A stretch of 64,000 nucleotides of DNA from Paenibacillus fonticola DSM 21315 (GTDB lineage Bacteria > Bacillota > Bacilli > Paenibacillales > Paenibacillaceae), in assembly GCF_000381905.1 (NCBI RefSeq), contig NZ_KB907252.1:171528-235527 (forward strand). The letters are read 5' to 3'. Under the pieces are notes generated by a model that was not told where the DNA came from, searched no databases, and saw only the letters and a list, made by a program, of their open reading frames with translations. Numbering within the stretch: the stretch's first letter is position 1; each line of letters starts with the position of its first letter. This document shows positions 34,382 through 43,274 of the stretch, one piece after another. A program made the position numbers and the translations under genes.

Positions 34382-34407
34382 ATCTCAAGGGGCCAGCCCC
34401 CTGAGAT
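34382..34407 (-). promoter_or_regulatory. Stable hairpin between tube and J-domain genes
   Basis: ATCTCA-GGGG pairs with CCCC-TGAGAT around a four-base loop, about 30 bases after the tube gene's stop. On the minus strand it lacks a T run. It could be a partial terminator or an mRNA 3' stabiliser that lets the tube transcript accumulate above the downstream genes. Confidence 0.45.
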
Positions 34408-34439
34408 CACCTGCTGTTGTCTGCTTCTTAATAATTCAA

Positions 34440-34871
34440 TTAATTGCTGGCATCATAGCCGCCGTTAAGCTTGGCAAGCTCGGTTTTGTCCTTCTTCTGC
34501 TTCACATACAACTCGAATGTGCCTACGCCTTCGGTATCGCCAAACGTTTCTTTATAGTCCACCACAAAAGCGTTAGGGAACGTAATTTCCCGGACGACCT
34601 GATCCGCAGCGATGACTTCCAGAGTCAGCTTGCGGTAGCAATCCGCCTTTTCTGCCGGAACCAGGGACCACAACGCCAGCTTCAGCGTGTCATCCGCTTT
34701 GTCCCCATCCGTAGCAGTGATGATTTTACCGCTAATTTTCAGCGTTGACCCTACATCCGTTGATCTGGCATTTGAGTCATCTGGCGTATCTGTGTCATAA
34801 ATCACCTTCTGAATGTTGTCCAATCCGAGTTCAATCGTTTCGGCTCCTTCTACTTTCAATCTGAATCCCAT
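34440..34871 (-). CDS. Candidate tail-tube (Hcp/phage tube-like) protein
   Basis: The 143-residue protein starts at an ATG with TAAGGAGG. It begins MGFRLKVEGAETIELGLDNI and alternates short strands (LKISGKII, RKLTLEVIAADQVVREITFP, then FVVDYKETFGDTEGVGTFEL), the all-beta pattern of Hcp and phage tube proteins. Length is close to theirs. It follows the large sheath candidate, the order usual in contractile machines. There is no signal peptide. The fold is inferred from pattern and position. Confidence 0.65.
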   Translation of the reverse strand: MGFRLKVEGAETIELGLDNIQKVIYDTDTPDDSNARSTDVGSTLKISGKIITATDGDKADDTLKLALWSLVPAEKADCYRKLTLEVIAADQVVREITFPNAFVVDYKETFGDTEGVGTFELYVKQKKDKTELAKLNGGYDASN

Positions 34872-35068
34872 ACTTGCATCCTCCTTAAGTAATAAAATAG
34901 GGTTCGGGTAAATAATTCTCCCGAAATTTATGTAACGAGACGAGCCGTTGATGGATCGCCTCCCACATACAAATTATGTTAATACTTCCTGACAAAAGTG
35001 GCACCTATCAAATTCAATAGGTCTTCACCATCTTTTTCCTGATCCCAAAACCGTTTTCGTGAAGGCCC

Positions 35069-35331
35069 GGCTGAATTCAAGATTCGACGTCGAGCTACCC
35101 TCAGTCCCCACTTCGTGATCATAAGTCCTCTTCGAATTACCTCTAGGCAACTTTTCAGCACCGAGAAGGTTGAATGAAGCTAGGGACTGAGGAACGGAGC
35201 GTAGGCAAAACCTACGTGAGTACCTCAAATGTTTCCGGAGGAAACATACTTCGGAAGCAGACGCTTGTTTCGGCTGAATTCAAGATTCGACGCCGAGCTA
35301 CAATCAGTCCCCACTTCGTGATCAAAAGTTG
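35069..35331. repeat. Intergenic repeat pair between sheath and tube genes
   Basis: Two direct copies of about 60 bases (35069-35128 and 35272-35331) begin GGCTGAATTCAAGATTCGAC and contain CCCCACTTCGTGATCA. A third partial copy with CTACTTCGTGATCAAAAG lies at 27823-27840 before the Hsp70-like gene. The stretch between the two copies holds a perfect palindrome TGTTTCC-GGA-GGAAACA at 35229-35245. The short frames here are not real genes. Its role is unknown; it may be a mobile intergenic repeat of this genus. Confidence 0.6.
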
Positions 35332-35333
35332 CC

Positions 35334-37502
35334 TTAGGCTTTGACCGCGCTGGTACCTTTGGTGATCATGACCTCCAAATTTTTCACATTGCCGTTATAA
35401 ATCAGGTCGATGTGGCACAGGTTGTTCTTCTCGTCGATCACATAGTTCATGTCATCGCCGTCATGAATAATCGAATTTATGAAACCGCGCTTGGCCAGCC
35501 ACGTGCTCTTCTGGCTGCTCGGGTTGTTGCTGAAAAATTTAATAATATTCTCATGCTTGAAATCGGCTGTTTGAAAACGCAAAATCCGCTCTATGTATGT
35601 GCTGACTAATGTTTTATAAATGGAGTCGAATCCGTCCTCCGAAGCAGCCAGGCTTCTCGCCTTGTATACCGTAATGCGCCGAATATCTTTGCCCTGCAGT
35701 TGGGCGTTTTCCGACGAGAAGATGAAGCCGAAGTTTTTACGGTTGATCGCATCCTTGATGGTGTTCGTAAAGCCCGTAATTTCTTTGGCCATTGTTGTCA
35801 CGGCCCGCAAGCTGTTCTCGCCCGCTTCGATGTCGAAACGCACGCCCGGGAATTCTTTACTCGTATTTTTGTAGGACTCCCGGAGATATTCCGGACACTG
35901 ATAGGCCGAAACGATACCGGCAGCGACATACGACGCTCCGACGTAAACGCCCTCGATCCACAGCTTGAGAACATCTTCTTTCTCCTTGGAGAGTTGTGCG
36001 CCGTTCTCGGTCTGGATCATGCGGCTGTCAAGAATAACGCCTGATTTCTCCTTGGGAATAACGGTAAAATTAGGAACACAAGGTATCGCATATTCGCTAT
36101 ACTCCTTACGAAGCAGCGGCGTACATTTGTCAATGTACTTGTCGATTCCTGCGGTTGCCATGTTGTTGAACGTCGTCTCTTCTCCGGTTTCAAAGCTGAA
36201 GAAGACCTGTACTTTGAAATCTTTGACCACCTGCATGAGCATCGACAGCGATTCCATCGTATTGCCGTCCTGCTTGGCAATTTTCTCGTTGCCTTTGAAG
36301 CGCTCGCGGGTAACCTTCACCTTGCCAGCGCTCTCCAACTCAACCGAAGGCACGATACCAAACCAGATCGTATCGGAGAAGTCATTTTTGGAGTTGACTG
36401 TATTCAAATACGTTTCCAGACGCGGGATGTTGGAGCTCTTCACGATCATGTCGAGCTTCGTGTTCGTTACGAGCAAGGCTGGAGCCATCCCTTTGTTCTT
36501 GACGGTGTACTGGTCAAAGAACATTTTGACGCCAAGAATTTTTTCAACCAGCGGTTTCACTGTCTTGACGAAATCGTCCTTGGCTGTTTTGTAAAACTCC
36601 AAATACGTATTGTAATTTTGCACTTCGAGCTCCAGATTGACCTCTGTATTCACCGCCGGCAGAGGATTAAATGTGCGTACAACCAAGTCTCTGACATATC
36701 CGGACGGAGCTTCCGTAATGGAGTCGTAGTCCTCTTCAAACACCTGCGCCAACCCATTGGAGCTGTTTTCATCCAGCATTACGAGTTCGGTGCTCTCGTT
36801 CTTCGGAGCCTCGATGATTTTCAATTCACCGTTCTCCCCGATGCTGAGCATGCCGATTTGAACCGCTTCAGCATCTCTCTCTTCGTTCGAGCTTCCAAGC
36901 AGCAGCCGCGTCTTGATATCCTCAATCGCCAGCGGCAGCATCGCCATCACGTTGTTGTAATTTGCGCTGGCTTCTTCGAACATCGCATTCAGCTTATCGC
37001 CCATATCCAGCTTTTTCGGATCCTCATCATCCAGCTGCTCGTATTGGCCATACAAGTAATGGATTTCTTTGCGGACCTGGCGAATGTCGTCCATTACTTT
37101 CTTTGGAGAAATCATGTCGAGCAGGTTCTCGAACCGGAAGTCGACATTTGTCATGCCTTGGCTTCTTTTCGTATCGATGAGTGTAAACAGCATTTTCAAG
37201 AAGTCATTGTGCTGATCGATCCGGATTTCGGATATGGCATCTTCGGCAATTCCTTCGGGCTTCTTCAGCATATAGACGACTTTCTGGTTAGCTGCATTGA
37301 AAAATGAGTATACAGTCGGCGAGAACTTGTCCAAAAACTCATCGAAACTGCGAACCAATAGCTGCCCGTTAATTTCTTTAATTTTGTCGTCGCTCAGGCT
37401 GTCAATGCCTTTCACATCGCCCACAATGGTGATCAGGTCCTGCTTCTCGGGATTGATCTCTTCGAACAGCATCGTTCGATTGGTCTGATTGATAATATCC
37501 AT
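35334..37502 (-). CDS. Candidate contractile sheath protein (TssC-like)
   Basis: The 722-residue protein starts at an ATG with GGGAGGAGG. The C-terminal part shows features of sheath subunits: VYVGASYVAAGIVSAYQCPE, DIRRITVYKARSLAASEDGF with a long helix, and a last domain of strands (NLCHIDLIYNGNVKNLEVMI) like the C-terminal handshake strands. N-terminally it has helix-rich segments such as SFDEFLDKFSPTVYSFF. Size exceeds TssC (about 500 residues), so it could be a fused or insertion-bearing form. It is the first gene of the minus-strand set, directly before the tube candidate. Sequence identity to known sheaths is too low to be sure. Confidence 0.5.
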   Translation of the reverse strand: MDIINQTNRTMLFEEINPEKQDLITIVGDVKGIDSLSDDKIKEINGQLLVRSFDEFLDKFSPTVYSFFNAANQKVVYMLKKPEGIAEDAISEIRIDQHNDFLKMLFTLIDTKRSQGMTNVDFRFENLLDMISPKKVMDDIRQVRKEIHYLYGQYEQLDDEDPKKLDMGDKLNAMFEEASANYNNVMAMLPLAIEDIKTRLLLGSSNEERDAEAVQIGMLSIGENGELKIIEAPKNESTELVMLDENSSNGLAQVFEEDYDSITEAPSGYVRDLVVRTFNPLPAVNTEVNLELEVQNYNTYLEFYKTAKDDFVKTVKPLVEKILGVKMFFDQYTVKNKGMAPALLVTNTKLDMIVKSSNIPRLETYLNTVNSKNDFSDTIWFGIVPSVELESAGKVKVTRERFKGNEKIAKQDGNTMESLSMLMQVVKDFKVQVFFSFETGEETTFNNMATAGIDKYIDKCTPLLRKEYSEYAIPCVPNFTVIPKEKSGVILDSRMIQTENGAQLSKEKEDVLKLWIEGVYVGASYVAAGIVSAYQCPEYLRESYKNTSKEFPGVRFDIEAGENSLRAVTTMAKEITGFTNTIKDAINRKNFGFIFSSENAQLQGKDIRRITVYKARSLAASEDGFDSIYKTLVSTYIERILRFQTADFKHENIIKFFSNNPSSQKSTWLAKRGFINSIIHDGDDMNYVIDEKNNLCHIDLIYNGNVKNLEVMITKGTSAVKA

Positions 37503-37909
37503 TTGTCGTTATTCCTCCTCCCGCTTCTAAAAAAGCGCAGCCGGCCTGATGAAACCCTGATTCCTTACCTCTGCCGGACGCTTGTACTGCTAATTATTTC
37601 GACGGCATCCGACTATAGAAGGAGATACTAGAGTCGTATGACCAGGATGAATTCGCCGTCCTCCTGGCCTCGATGGTAATATTAAACATCGTTCATATGA
37701 ATTGTCAATATATTGAATTACTGATCGATACAGGGACTTAAGACCCTTTATACCAAAAAAGGAGGTGTTTACACCGAATTTAAGTCCTATTTTTTGGAAT
37801 TATATACAATTTAAAAGATGTAATGCCGATATAAGTCTAAATATACATATTTGAGTGTTTGATTTCGCTCTATTACAGCTAATACAGTACTTAAGGCGGG
37901 TGTCGGCAA
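37503..37909. promoter_or_regulatory. Divergent promoter region of the sheath set and the VWA gene
   Basis: This 407-base gap must hold the promoter of the long minus-strand gene set and that of the VWA gene on the plus strand. GGACTTAA (37733-) and TTAAGTCC (about 37780-) form an inverted repeat pair around an AAAGGAGGTG. No gene is convincing. I do not see confident -35/-10 pairs for either side. Confidence 0.45.
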
Positions 37910-40021
37910 ATGAGGCAAAAAAAATACATAATCCCATTATCATTTACTAGGACTTTTATACTGTTTTTGATTTTCATGGTTTTTGTTCATATTTTCGACA
38001 TTTCTTTCACAGTCTCAGCAAATTCCGGACAAGAAATTGGACAAAAAAATCAGGCGGATGCCTTCGATGCTGTTTTTGTTCTCGATATCAGTTATTCCAT
38101 GAATAAGGCTGATCCTGGCAAAATAGCCAACGAAGTCATCCATATGTTTATGGATATGAGCGAAGCAAGCCGGACAAGAATCGGTTTTGTAGCCTACAAT
38201 GATCAAATTGTCGCCTCAAAACCGCTTACCTCGATTTCTGTTGCCGCCAACAAAGCGGAGCTTAAACAGAAAATTGCCGGACTACGCAGAAGCGGATATA
38301 CCGATTTGGGATTGGGGCTGAGAACGGGTGGTAATTTAATTACTTCCAAAGCGGATACAGGAGATCAGGGCGGGCGCAAACCTTTCATGATCCTTCTGTC
38401 TGACGGTGAGACGGATTTTGGGCCTGGCTCCCGCTCCCGGCGCACCGCCGACGATTCCGCCAAGGACGTGGAGATAGCCATCTCCAAAGCACAGCAGGAT
38501 GGATATCCCATTTACACGATTGGACTAAATCACGATGGGACGGTCAACCCGAATGAACTGGAGCGCATTGCCAATGAAACCGGCGGCGCCTCCTACATTA
38601 CAAGCAGCGCGGATGATTTACCGGAAATTTTTAACCGCATTTTTGCGGCGGAGATGAGATCCGTCCTTCATCCGATTGCTGGAGTTACGGCCACCGGTCA
38701 GCTGCAGGAGTTGCAGGTCGATATTCCCAACTCAAGCATGAAGGAGGCAAACCTTATTTTGCTCTCGGAGCATCCGTTGAAGGAAACACAGCTGTTCTAC
38801 AGCTCGGAAAATATCCGTATGTTCAAATCAGGGAGCTATACGCTTGTTAAAGTATTACAGCCTAAGAAAGGAACAGCGAAGCTGAAATTTCGGGGGACTG
38901 CAGGCGATCTGATTAAAATCAATTTGCTGGGCAGCTATGAACTGGAATTGAAAGCAGCAATCACAAACGAGGAAGTAATCAAGGGGCATCCGGCCGCAAT
39001 CGAGGCCTACCTCACCGATTCTATGACGCAAGAGCGGTTAATGGAGCAGGAAGTCTATCAATCTCTCAAAGGCCGGCTTGTCGTCACGAGCCTGGATACA
39101 AATGATGAAGTTATCGTGGAGATGAACAACGAGAAAACACGCTTTTACACCGAATATACCTTCCCTGTCTCCGGCAACTACACATGGCAGGTCCGATTGG
39201 ACGGGCCCAGCTTTTTTCGTTACGGTACCGTCCATGAACAAAGTATTGTAAACAAGGAGCCCTATGTATATGGCAATGAGCAGTTGGAGGTCATTAAGGA
39301 GAATGGCGAAGCTGTTCTCAATTTAAGTGACTTATTCCTGGATGAGAACGGAGATGCATTGACCTATGAGGTTCATGCCGGGGACGGACCGGATAAAACG
39401 ATGAACTCTGAGTTATCGGGCGACAAACTCGTCTTATCTCCGCTTCGGACGGGACAGACCCATATTAACCTGACGGCGACTGATCCGGAGGGAGGCACGG
39501 CCACGGCTGTCCTGGCCATCACCGTCAAATCGAAATATACCACGCTGCTTTGGTCTATTGCCGCAGGAGCTGTACTTCTTGCTGCGGCTGCCGGCTTGTA
39601 TTGGTGGCTTCGGCCGAAGCCAGGCTTTGCGGGCAAGCTGGAGGGATACTTCCTAGCTACCGCCAGCGGCAGTGAAGTGCCGGTCAAGTCATGGCCGCTC
39701 ACCTCTTTCCCGGGACGCAAGGTCAGTCTGCTCGAACTGTTCGTTAGTCTCGATGTCCATGAGCCGCTTCCGGAAGCAGAGCAAATTGTCTTCATGCCTG
39801 GCAAAGGCGGCAAGCTCCTCGTGAAGAACACATCCCGTTCTTCACTTGTCCGGAATCGGACACCCTTGCCAAAGAACAAAAAAGAAGTCCTCGAATATAA
39901 TGACAAGCTGTACATTACATTCGAGGACGGTATAACGGAAATCGAACTGCGTTATAAAGCGATCAAGCCCAATACGAACATTTTCATCCGGACCGACTCC
40001 GCCGACGGGCAGGCGGGGTAG
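37910..40021 (+). CDS. Membrane protein with extracellular VWA domain
   Basis: The 703-residue protein has a signal/anchor helix (LFLIFMVFVHIFDISFTVSA, residues 17-37). A VWA domain follows with the MIDAS start DAVFVLDISYSM and later GYTDLGLGL and LLSDGETDFG. A beta-rich middle contains a cadherin/Ig-like region (LDENGDALTYEVH). A membrane helix at about 543-563 precedes a short cytosolic domain. VWA domains bind protein ligands through a metal ion. The gene is divergent from the sheath set and convergent with the kinase, overlapping its end by 38 bases. It may sense or anchor partners outside. Confidence 0.75.
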   Translation: MRQKKYIIPLSFTRTFILFLIFMVFVHIFDISFTVSANSGQEIGQKNQADAFDAVFVLDISYSMNKADPGKIANEVIHMFMDMSEASRTRIGFVAYNDQIVASKPLTSISVAANKAELKQKIAGLRRSGYTDLGLGLRTGGNLITSKADTGDQGGRKPFMILLSDGETDFGPGSRSRRTADDSAKDVEIAISKAQQDGYPIYTIGLNHDGTVNPNELERIANETGGASYITSSADDLPEIFNRIFAAEMRSVLHPIAGVTATGQLQELQVDIPNSSMKEANLILLSEHPLKETQLFYSSENIRMFKSGSYTLVKVLQPKKGTAKLKFRGTAGDLIKINLLGSYELELKAAITNEEVIKGHPAAIEAYLTDSMTQERLMEQEVYQSLKGRLVVTSLDTNDEVIVEMNNEKTRFYTEYTFPVSGNYTWQVRLDGPSFFRYGTVHEQSIVNKEPYVYGNEQLEVIKENGEAVLNLSDLFLDENGDALTYEVHAGDGPDKTMNSELSGDKLVLSPLRTGQTHINLTATDPEGGTATAVLAITVKSKYTTLLWSIAAGAVLLAAAAGLYWWLRPKPGFAGKLEGYFLATASGSEVPVKSWPLTSFPGRKVSLLELFVSLDVHEPLPEAEQIVFMPGKGGKLLVKNTSRSSLVRNRTPLPKNKKEVLEYNDKLYITFEDGITEIELRYKAIKPNTNIFIRTDSADGQAG

Positions 40022-40985
40022 TCATATATTCCATGGCAATGGCGGCCTTGAACCATTTGAAGGAAGAGCAGCGTTTGTCCGGCGAGACGACTAATCCTCG
40101 CCGGATAGCCAAGGAGAGAAAGTGCCAGGAACGCTTCAGCCCCGTGCCGACAGGCTCCAGCCTTTCGTCGAACAGCCTCTTGCGGACATCCGTCGGAGCC
40201 GAGCCGCGGCAGCAATAATACAGCAATGCAGCCAGGCTGTATATGTCGCTCTCTGGACCTTGACGAGACTGTTCTGAATACAGCTCCAGTGGCGAATACC
40301 CAGCGGTTGTGAGAATCGGATGGCCATTTCTGCTTCCGCTGCCTTCAAAGCGGACAGCTGAACCGAAATCCAGAAGCTTTACGCGGCCCTGGGTATCAAT
40401 CATAACATTCCCCGGTTTTATGTCCCGATGGATGACTCCCTGTCCATGCAAATGTTCGAGCGTCTCGATAAGAGGGAGGATCGTCCTATAAAGAAAGCCG
40501 GGTTCAATCGTATCCGGACGTCCGCCAATTAATTCTCCAAGCGTCACGCCCTCTACAAATTCCATAACGATATACAGGGTATTATTCTGTTCGAAATGAT
40601 CGATACAGCGAACGATACCCGGGTGCTCACATGCTTCCAGAATTTTTCCTTCATTAATAAATGCATTTCTTAGCATTTCATATTTGTCGTTTGGCGTTCC
40701 CGATCGACGGTATACTGATTTGCCATCCTGTCCTCTGCGTACAAGCGAATTCGGAAAGAACTCCTTAATGACGCATTTCATATCCTGCTTTTCATCCCTC
40801 GCTGCGTAAACGAAGGCCAGTTCACTGGCGGAAAGCTTGCTGCGAATCCGATACGTCCGGGACGCTCCGGTCTCCGCGCTGATTAATTTTGAATTACGCC
40901 GCAGTTCATCCCCTATTAATACTTTATTCACTGTTCTGTTTCTGCCTCCTCGCCGCTTGTCTACATAGCAAAGTAGAACACTCAT
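39984..40985 (-). CDS. Ser/Thr protein kinase (Hanks type)
   Basis: The protein is 333 residues from the ATG at 40985. A GTG at 40931 preceded by GAGGAGG is also plausible. Kinase motifs are clear: catalytic lysine in CVIKEFFP, the C-helix glutamate in FINEGKIL, HRDIKPGNVM and LDFGSA. The glycine loop is degenerate (SKLSASELAFVYAA). The domain ends near the C-terminus and there is no membrane helix or PASTA repeat, unlike PrkC. It resembles T6SS PpkA in its setting with PP2C and FHA genes, and probably phosphorylates an FHA-bound partner. Confidence 0.8.
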   Translation of the reverse strand: MSVLLCYVDKRRGGRNRTVNKVLIGDELRRNSKLISAETGASRTYRIRSKLSASELAFVYAARDEKQDMKCVIKEFFPNSLVRRGQDGKSVYRRSGTPNDKYEMLRNAFINEGKILEACEHPGIVRCIDHFEQNNTLYIVMEFVEGVTLGELIGGRPDTIEPGFLYRTILPLIETLEHLHGQGVIHRDIKPGNVMIDTQGRVKLLDFGSAVRFEGSGSRNGHPILTTAGYSPLELYSEQSRQGPESDIYSLAALLYYCCRGSAPTDVRKRLFDERLEPVGTGLKRSWHFLSLAIRRGLVVSPDKRCSSFKWFKAAIAMEYMTTPPARRRSRSG

Positions 40986-41222
40986 GAACTTACTCGAACG
41001 GATACTTCAATTAGAGTCATAGAATGTATCGTTTCATCACTCTACATCCTCATACTACCAATTTTTGAATGGAAATTCCAAGTAAAAGACGATAAATAGC
41101 CATTCGCTATTTTACGTTATTGGACAAATCTAACGGCTCGGCTATAATGAGTACGATTTACCCCTACCGATTTTCCCATACATATTGAATAGAACTCTAA
41201 GCAAGGTGGTGAAACTTAAAGC

Positions 41223-43166
41223 ATGATAAATACAAAACGTCAAAAAGAGCTTTTGCGGATGCTGTTAAGCGACACAGGCCGCTATTTTGTAGTTCGGGAT
41301 ATGGCGCTGCATTTGAATTGCTCGGAAAAAACGATTCGAAACGATTTCGAAGCGATCGATGCCTTTTTGCAGCAGTACGGAAATGCCAAGCTATTACGCA
41401 AGCCGGGAATTGGCGTAAATCTGGATATCGAGGAGCACGAGCAGGCCAGACTATTCGATCAGTTATTCCAGTCTGCCCCGAATGCCGGCTATGAACAGGA
41501 CGATAACCGGATTGCCGCAGTTGCCTATGAGCTGCTGATGAACGCCAAGCCTGCAACGCTTCAGGAGTTGGCTGATAAATATTATGTGAATCGATCCGTG
41601 ATCAAAAGGGATTTAAACTCCCTTCAACCATGGCTGGAAAAACGGGGACTAGCCATCGTCTCCAAACAAAGGGTCGGCATTATGATCGAGGGAACGGAGA
41701 TGGATAAGCGGGCTGCCTTGTCTAAAGTATCCCAGCTCATCGGCACCACGACCAATGATTTTATTAAGAAAAAATTTGAAGCTTACGAGGTAGACGCTGT
41801 AACCCGGGAGCTGAAGCAGCTGGAAGAGAATGAATCATTTCATTTCACGGATGAAGCTTTCGACAATTTGCTGATTCATACGCTGCTCATGATTCGAAGA
41901 ACGAAGCTAAGGCAGCCGATTTCTTTTGCAGATCAGGAAAAAGAATTTATACAGATGCAAAAAGAATACCGCTGGACAATGGACTTTACGAAGGGACTGG
42001 AGCGTATATTTTCCGTTCATTTCTCGGGTGACGAGCTTGCTTACTTAACCGCGCATCTGTTAGGAGCGAAAATCCGTTCGCGTTCGCCGGCGGAAACAGC
42101 AAATATGTCCGAGCATCGGCTAAAGATTACCGCAGAAGTGACGGAATTAGTACAATCGCTGATCCGAAAATTGTCCAGCCTGACCTTTATGAATTTTGAA
42201 CAGGATGCTACCCTCCGGGAGGGGCTGGGCATACATTTAAGCTCCACAATTCATCGATTAAACTATGGGCTTGATGTGACCAATCCATTGCTGCATGACA
42301 TTAAGAAAATGTATCCCTATATGTTCAGCATGGTAATATATGCGGCCAACGAGCTGAAGATAAGCTATCATTTTACGATACCAGAGGATGAAATCGCTTA
42401 TCTGACCCTGCATTTTCAAGCCGCCGTTGAGCGGTCGAATAAACAGCCCAAATCGATGAAGCATATTGTAACGGTGTGCCACATGGGAACCGGCATGTCG
42501 CAAATATTGCGCACAAAGCTAGAGCGCAAATTCAGTGGAATCCAAGTGCTGGATTCCCTCGGCAGAGCGGATTTGCCTCTATACTTGGAGCATAATCCTG
42601 TTGATTTCATAGTGTCCACCGTTCCTTTGGGAAATATAAAGCTGCCGCACATTGTAGTTTCGCCACTATTGGAAGCAGCCGATGTGAAAAAATTAACGAG
42701 TTTTCTCGAACGATTGGAAGAGCAGCCCGAGGCTTCCGCTTCTTTTTTGCAAATGTATACGAAGCCAGCCTTGATTTTTACTCAAGTGGAGGTCACGCAC
42801 CGGTTTGAAATCATCGAGCAATTGGCTAACAGCTTATACGCCCAGGGCTTCGTAGCGCAGGATTACGCCCATCAGGCGCTGCTGCGGGAAAGGGCATCCT
42901 CCACCACGATTGGCGGCGGTATCGCCATTCCTCACGGGGATCCGAAGCTGGTGAAGATATCGCAAATTGCCATTGCCACCTTAAAGGAGCCTTTGGAGTG
43001 GGAGCAGGAAAAAGTCTCGATTGTGTTTATGCTGGCACTGCGCAATCAGGAGCAAAAAAACACAAAGAAGCTGTTCCAGCGCCTGTCTCTTCTTAGTGAG
43101 CAGCCTGCAATAGTTGAGCAGCTTATCCGGGCCAAACAGCCTGAGGACCTCTTTGCCCTATTATAA
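41223..43166 (+). CDS. manR: PRD-containing transcriptional regulator with EIIB- and EIIA-like domains (ManR/LicR type)
   Basis: The 647-residue protein has an N-terminal HTH (RQKELLRMLLSDTGRYFVV, then NCSEKTIRNDF), a second HTH near 90-160, and two PRDs whose regulatory histidines lie in LTAHLLGAKI and LTLHFQAAVE. An EIIB-like domain (TVCHMGTGMSQILRTKL, cysteine near 421) and an EIIA domain (GGGIAIPHGDP) follow. PTS phosphorylation of these sites sets activity, so the sugar relieves repression or activates the neighbouring PTS operon. Length equals Bacillus ManR (about 648), and the gene is 108 bases before an EIIBCA gene. The symbol is by architecture; mannose specificity is not proven. Confidence 0.7.
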   Translation: MINTKRQKELLRMLLSDTGRYFVVRDMALHLNCSEKTIRNDFEAIDAFLQQYGNAKLLRKPGIGVNLDIEEHEQARLFDQLFQSAPNAGYEQDDNRIAAVAYELLMNAKPATLQELADKYYVNRSVIKRDLNSLQPWLEKRGLAIVSKQRVGIMIEGTEMDKRAALSKVSQLIGTTTNDFIKKKFEAYEVDAVTRELKQLEENESFHFTDEAFDNLLIHTLLMIRRTKLRQPISFADQEKEFIQMQKEYRWTMDFTKGLERIFSVHFSGDELAYLTAHLLGAKIRSRSPAETANMSEHRLKITAEVTELVQSLIRKLSSLTFMNFEQDATLREGLGIHLSSTIHRLNYGLDVTNPLLHDIKKMYPYMFSMVIYAANELKISYHFTIPEDEIAYLTLHFQAAVERSNKQPKSMKHIVTVCHMGTGMSQILRTKLERKFSGIQVLDSLGRADLPLYLEHNPVDFIVSTVPLGNIKLPHIVVSPLLEAADVKKLTSFLERLEEQPEASASFLQMYTKPALIFTQVEVTHRFEIIEQLANSLYAQGFVAQDYAHQALLRERASSTTIGGGIAIPHGDPKLVKISQIAIATLKEPLEWEQEKVSIVFMLALRNQEQKNTKKLFQRLSLLSEQPAIVEQLIRAKQPEDLFALL

Positions 43167-43207
43167 AGTTTGTTTTGCCGGAATCTGCGGTAAAAATAAA
43201 AACTATT

Positions 43208-43262
43208 CCTCTGTTTTATTTGGGTAACATGGGGGGTATAAAGACTTTATTTTAAACAGAGG
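43208..43262 (+). promoter_or_regulatory. Inverted repeat upstream of the PTS gene, overlapping its ribosome site
   Basis: CCTCTGTTT (43208-43216) and AAACAGAGG (43254-43262) are exact reverse complements about 37 bases apart. The right arm merges with the AGAGGAGG ribosome site of the gene at 43275, and a GGTATAAAG box lies between the arms. It may be the regulator's operator or an RNA fold that hides the ribosome site. Confidence 0.4.
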
Positions 43263-43274
43263 AGGTTCGTTTAA

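Noticed and set aside
34979..35228. Two short frames between the sheath and tube genes
   Set aside because: They lie within the intergenic repeat pair and have no ribosome site or family features.
16084..37502. Prophage tail region
   Set aside because: There are hub and tube-like genes, but no capsid, portal, terminase, integrase, tape measure, holin or endolysin, and there are kinase/phosphatase/FHA and Hsp70 genes that phages do not carry.
37750..37845. 29-residue GTG ORF after AAAGGAGG upstream of the VWA gene
   Set aside because: The GTG directly abuts the GGAGG, so spacing is impossible, and the peptide has no features.
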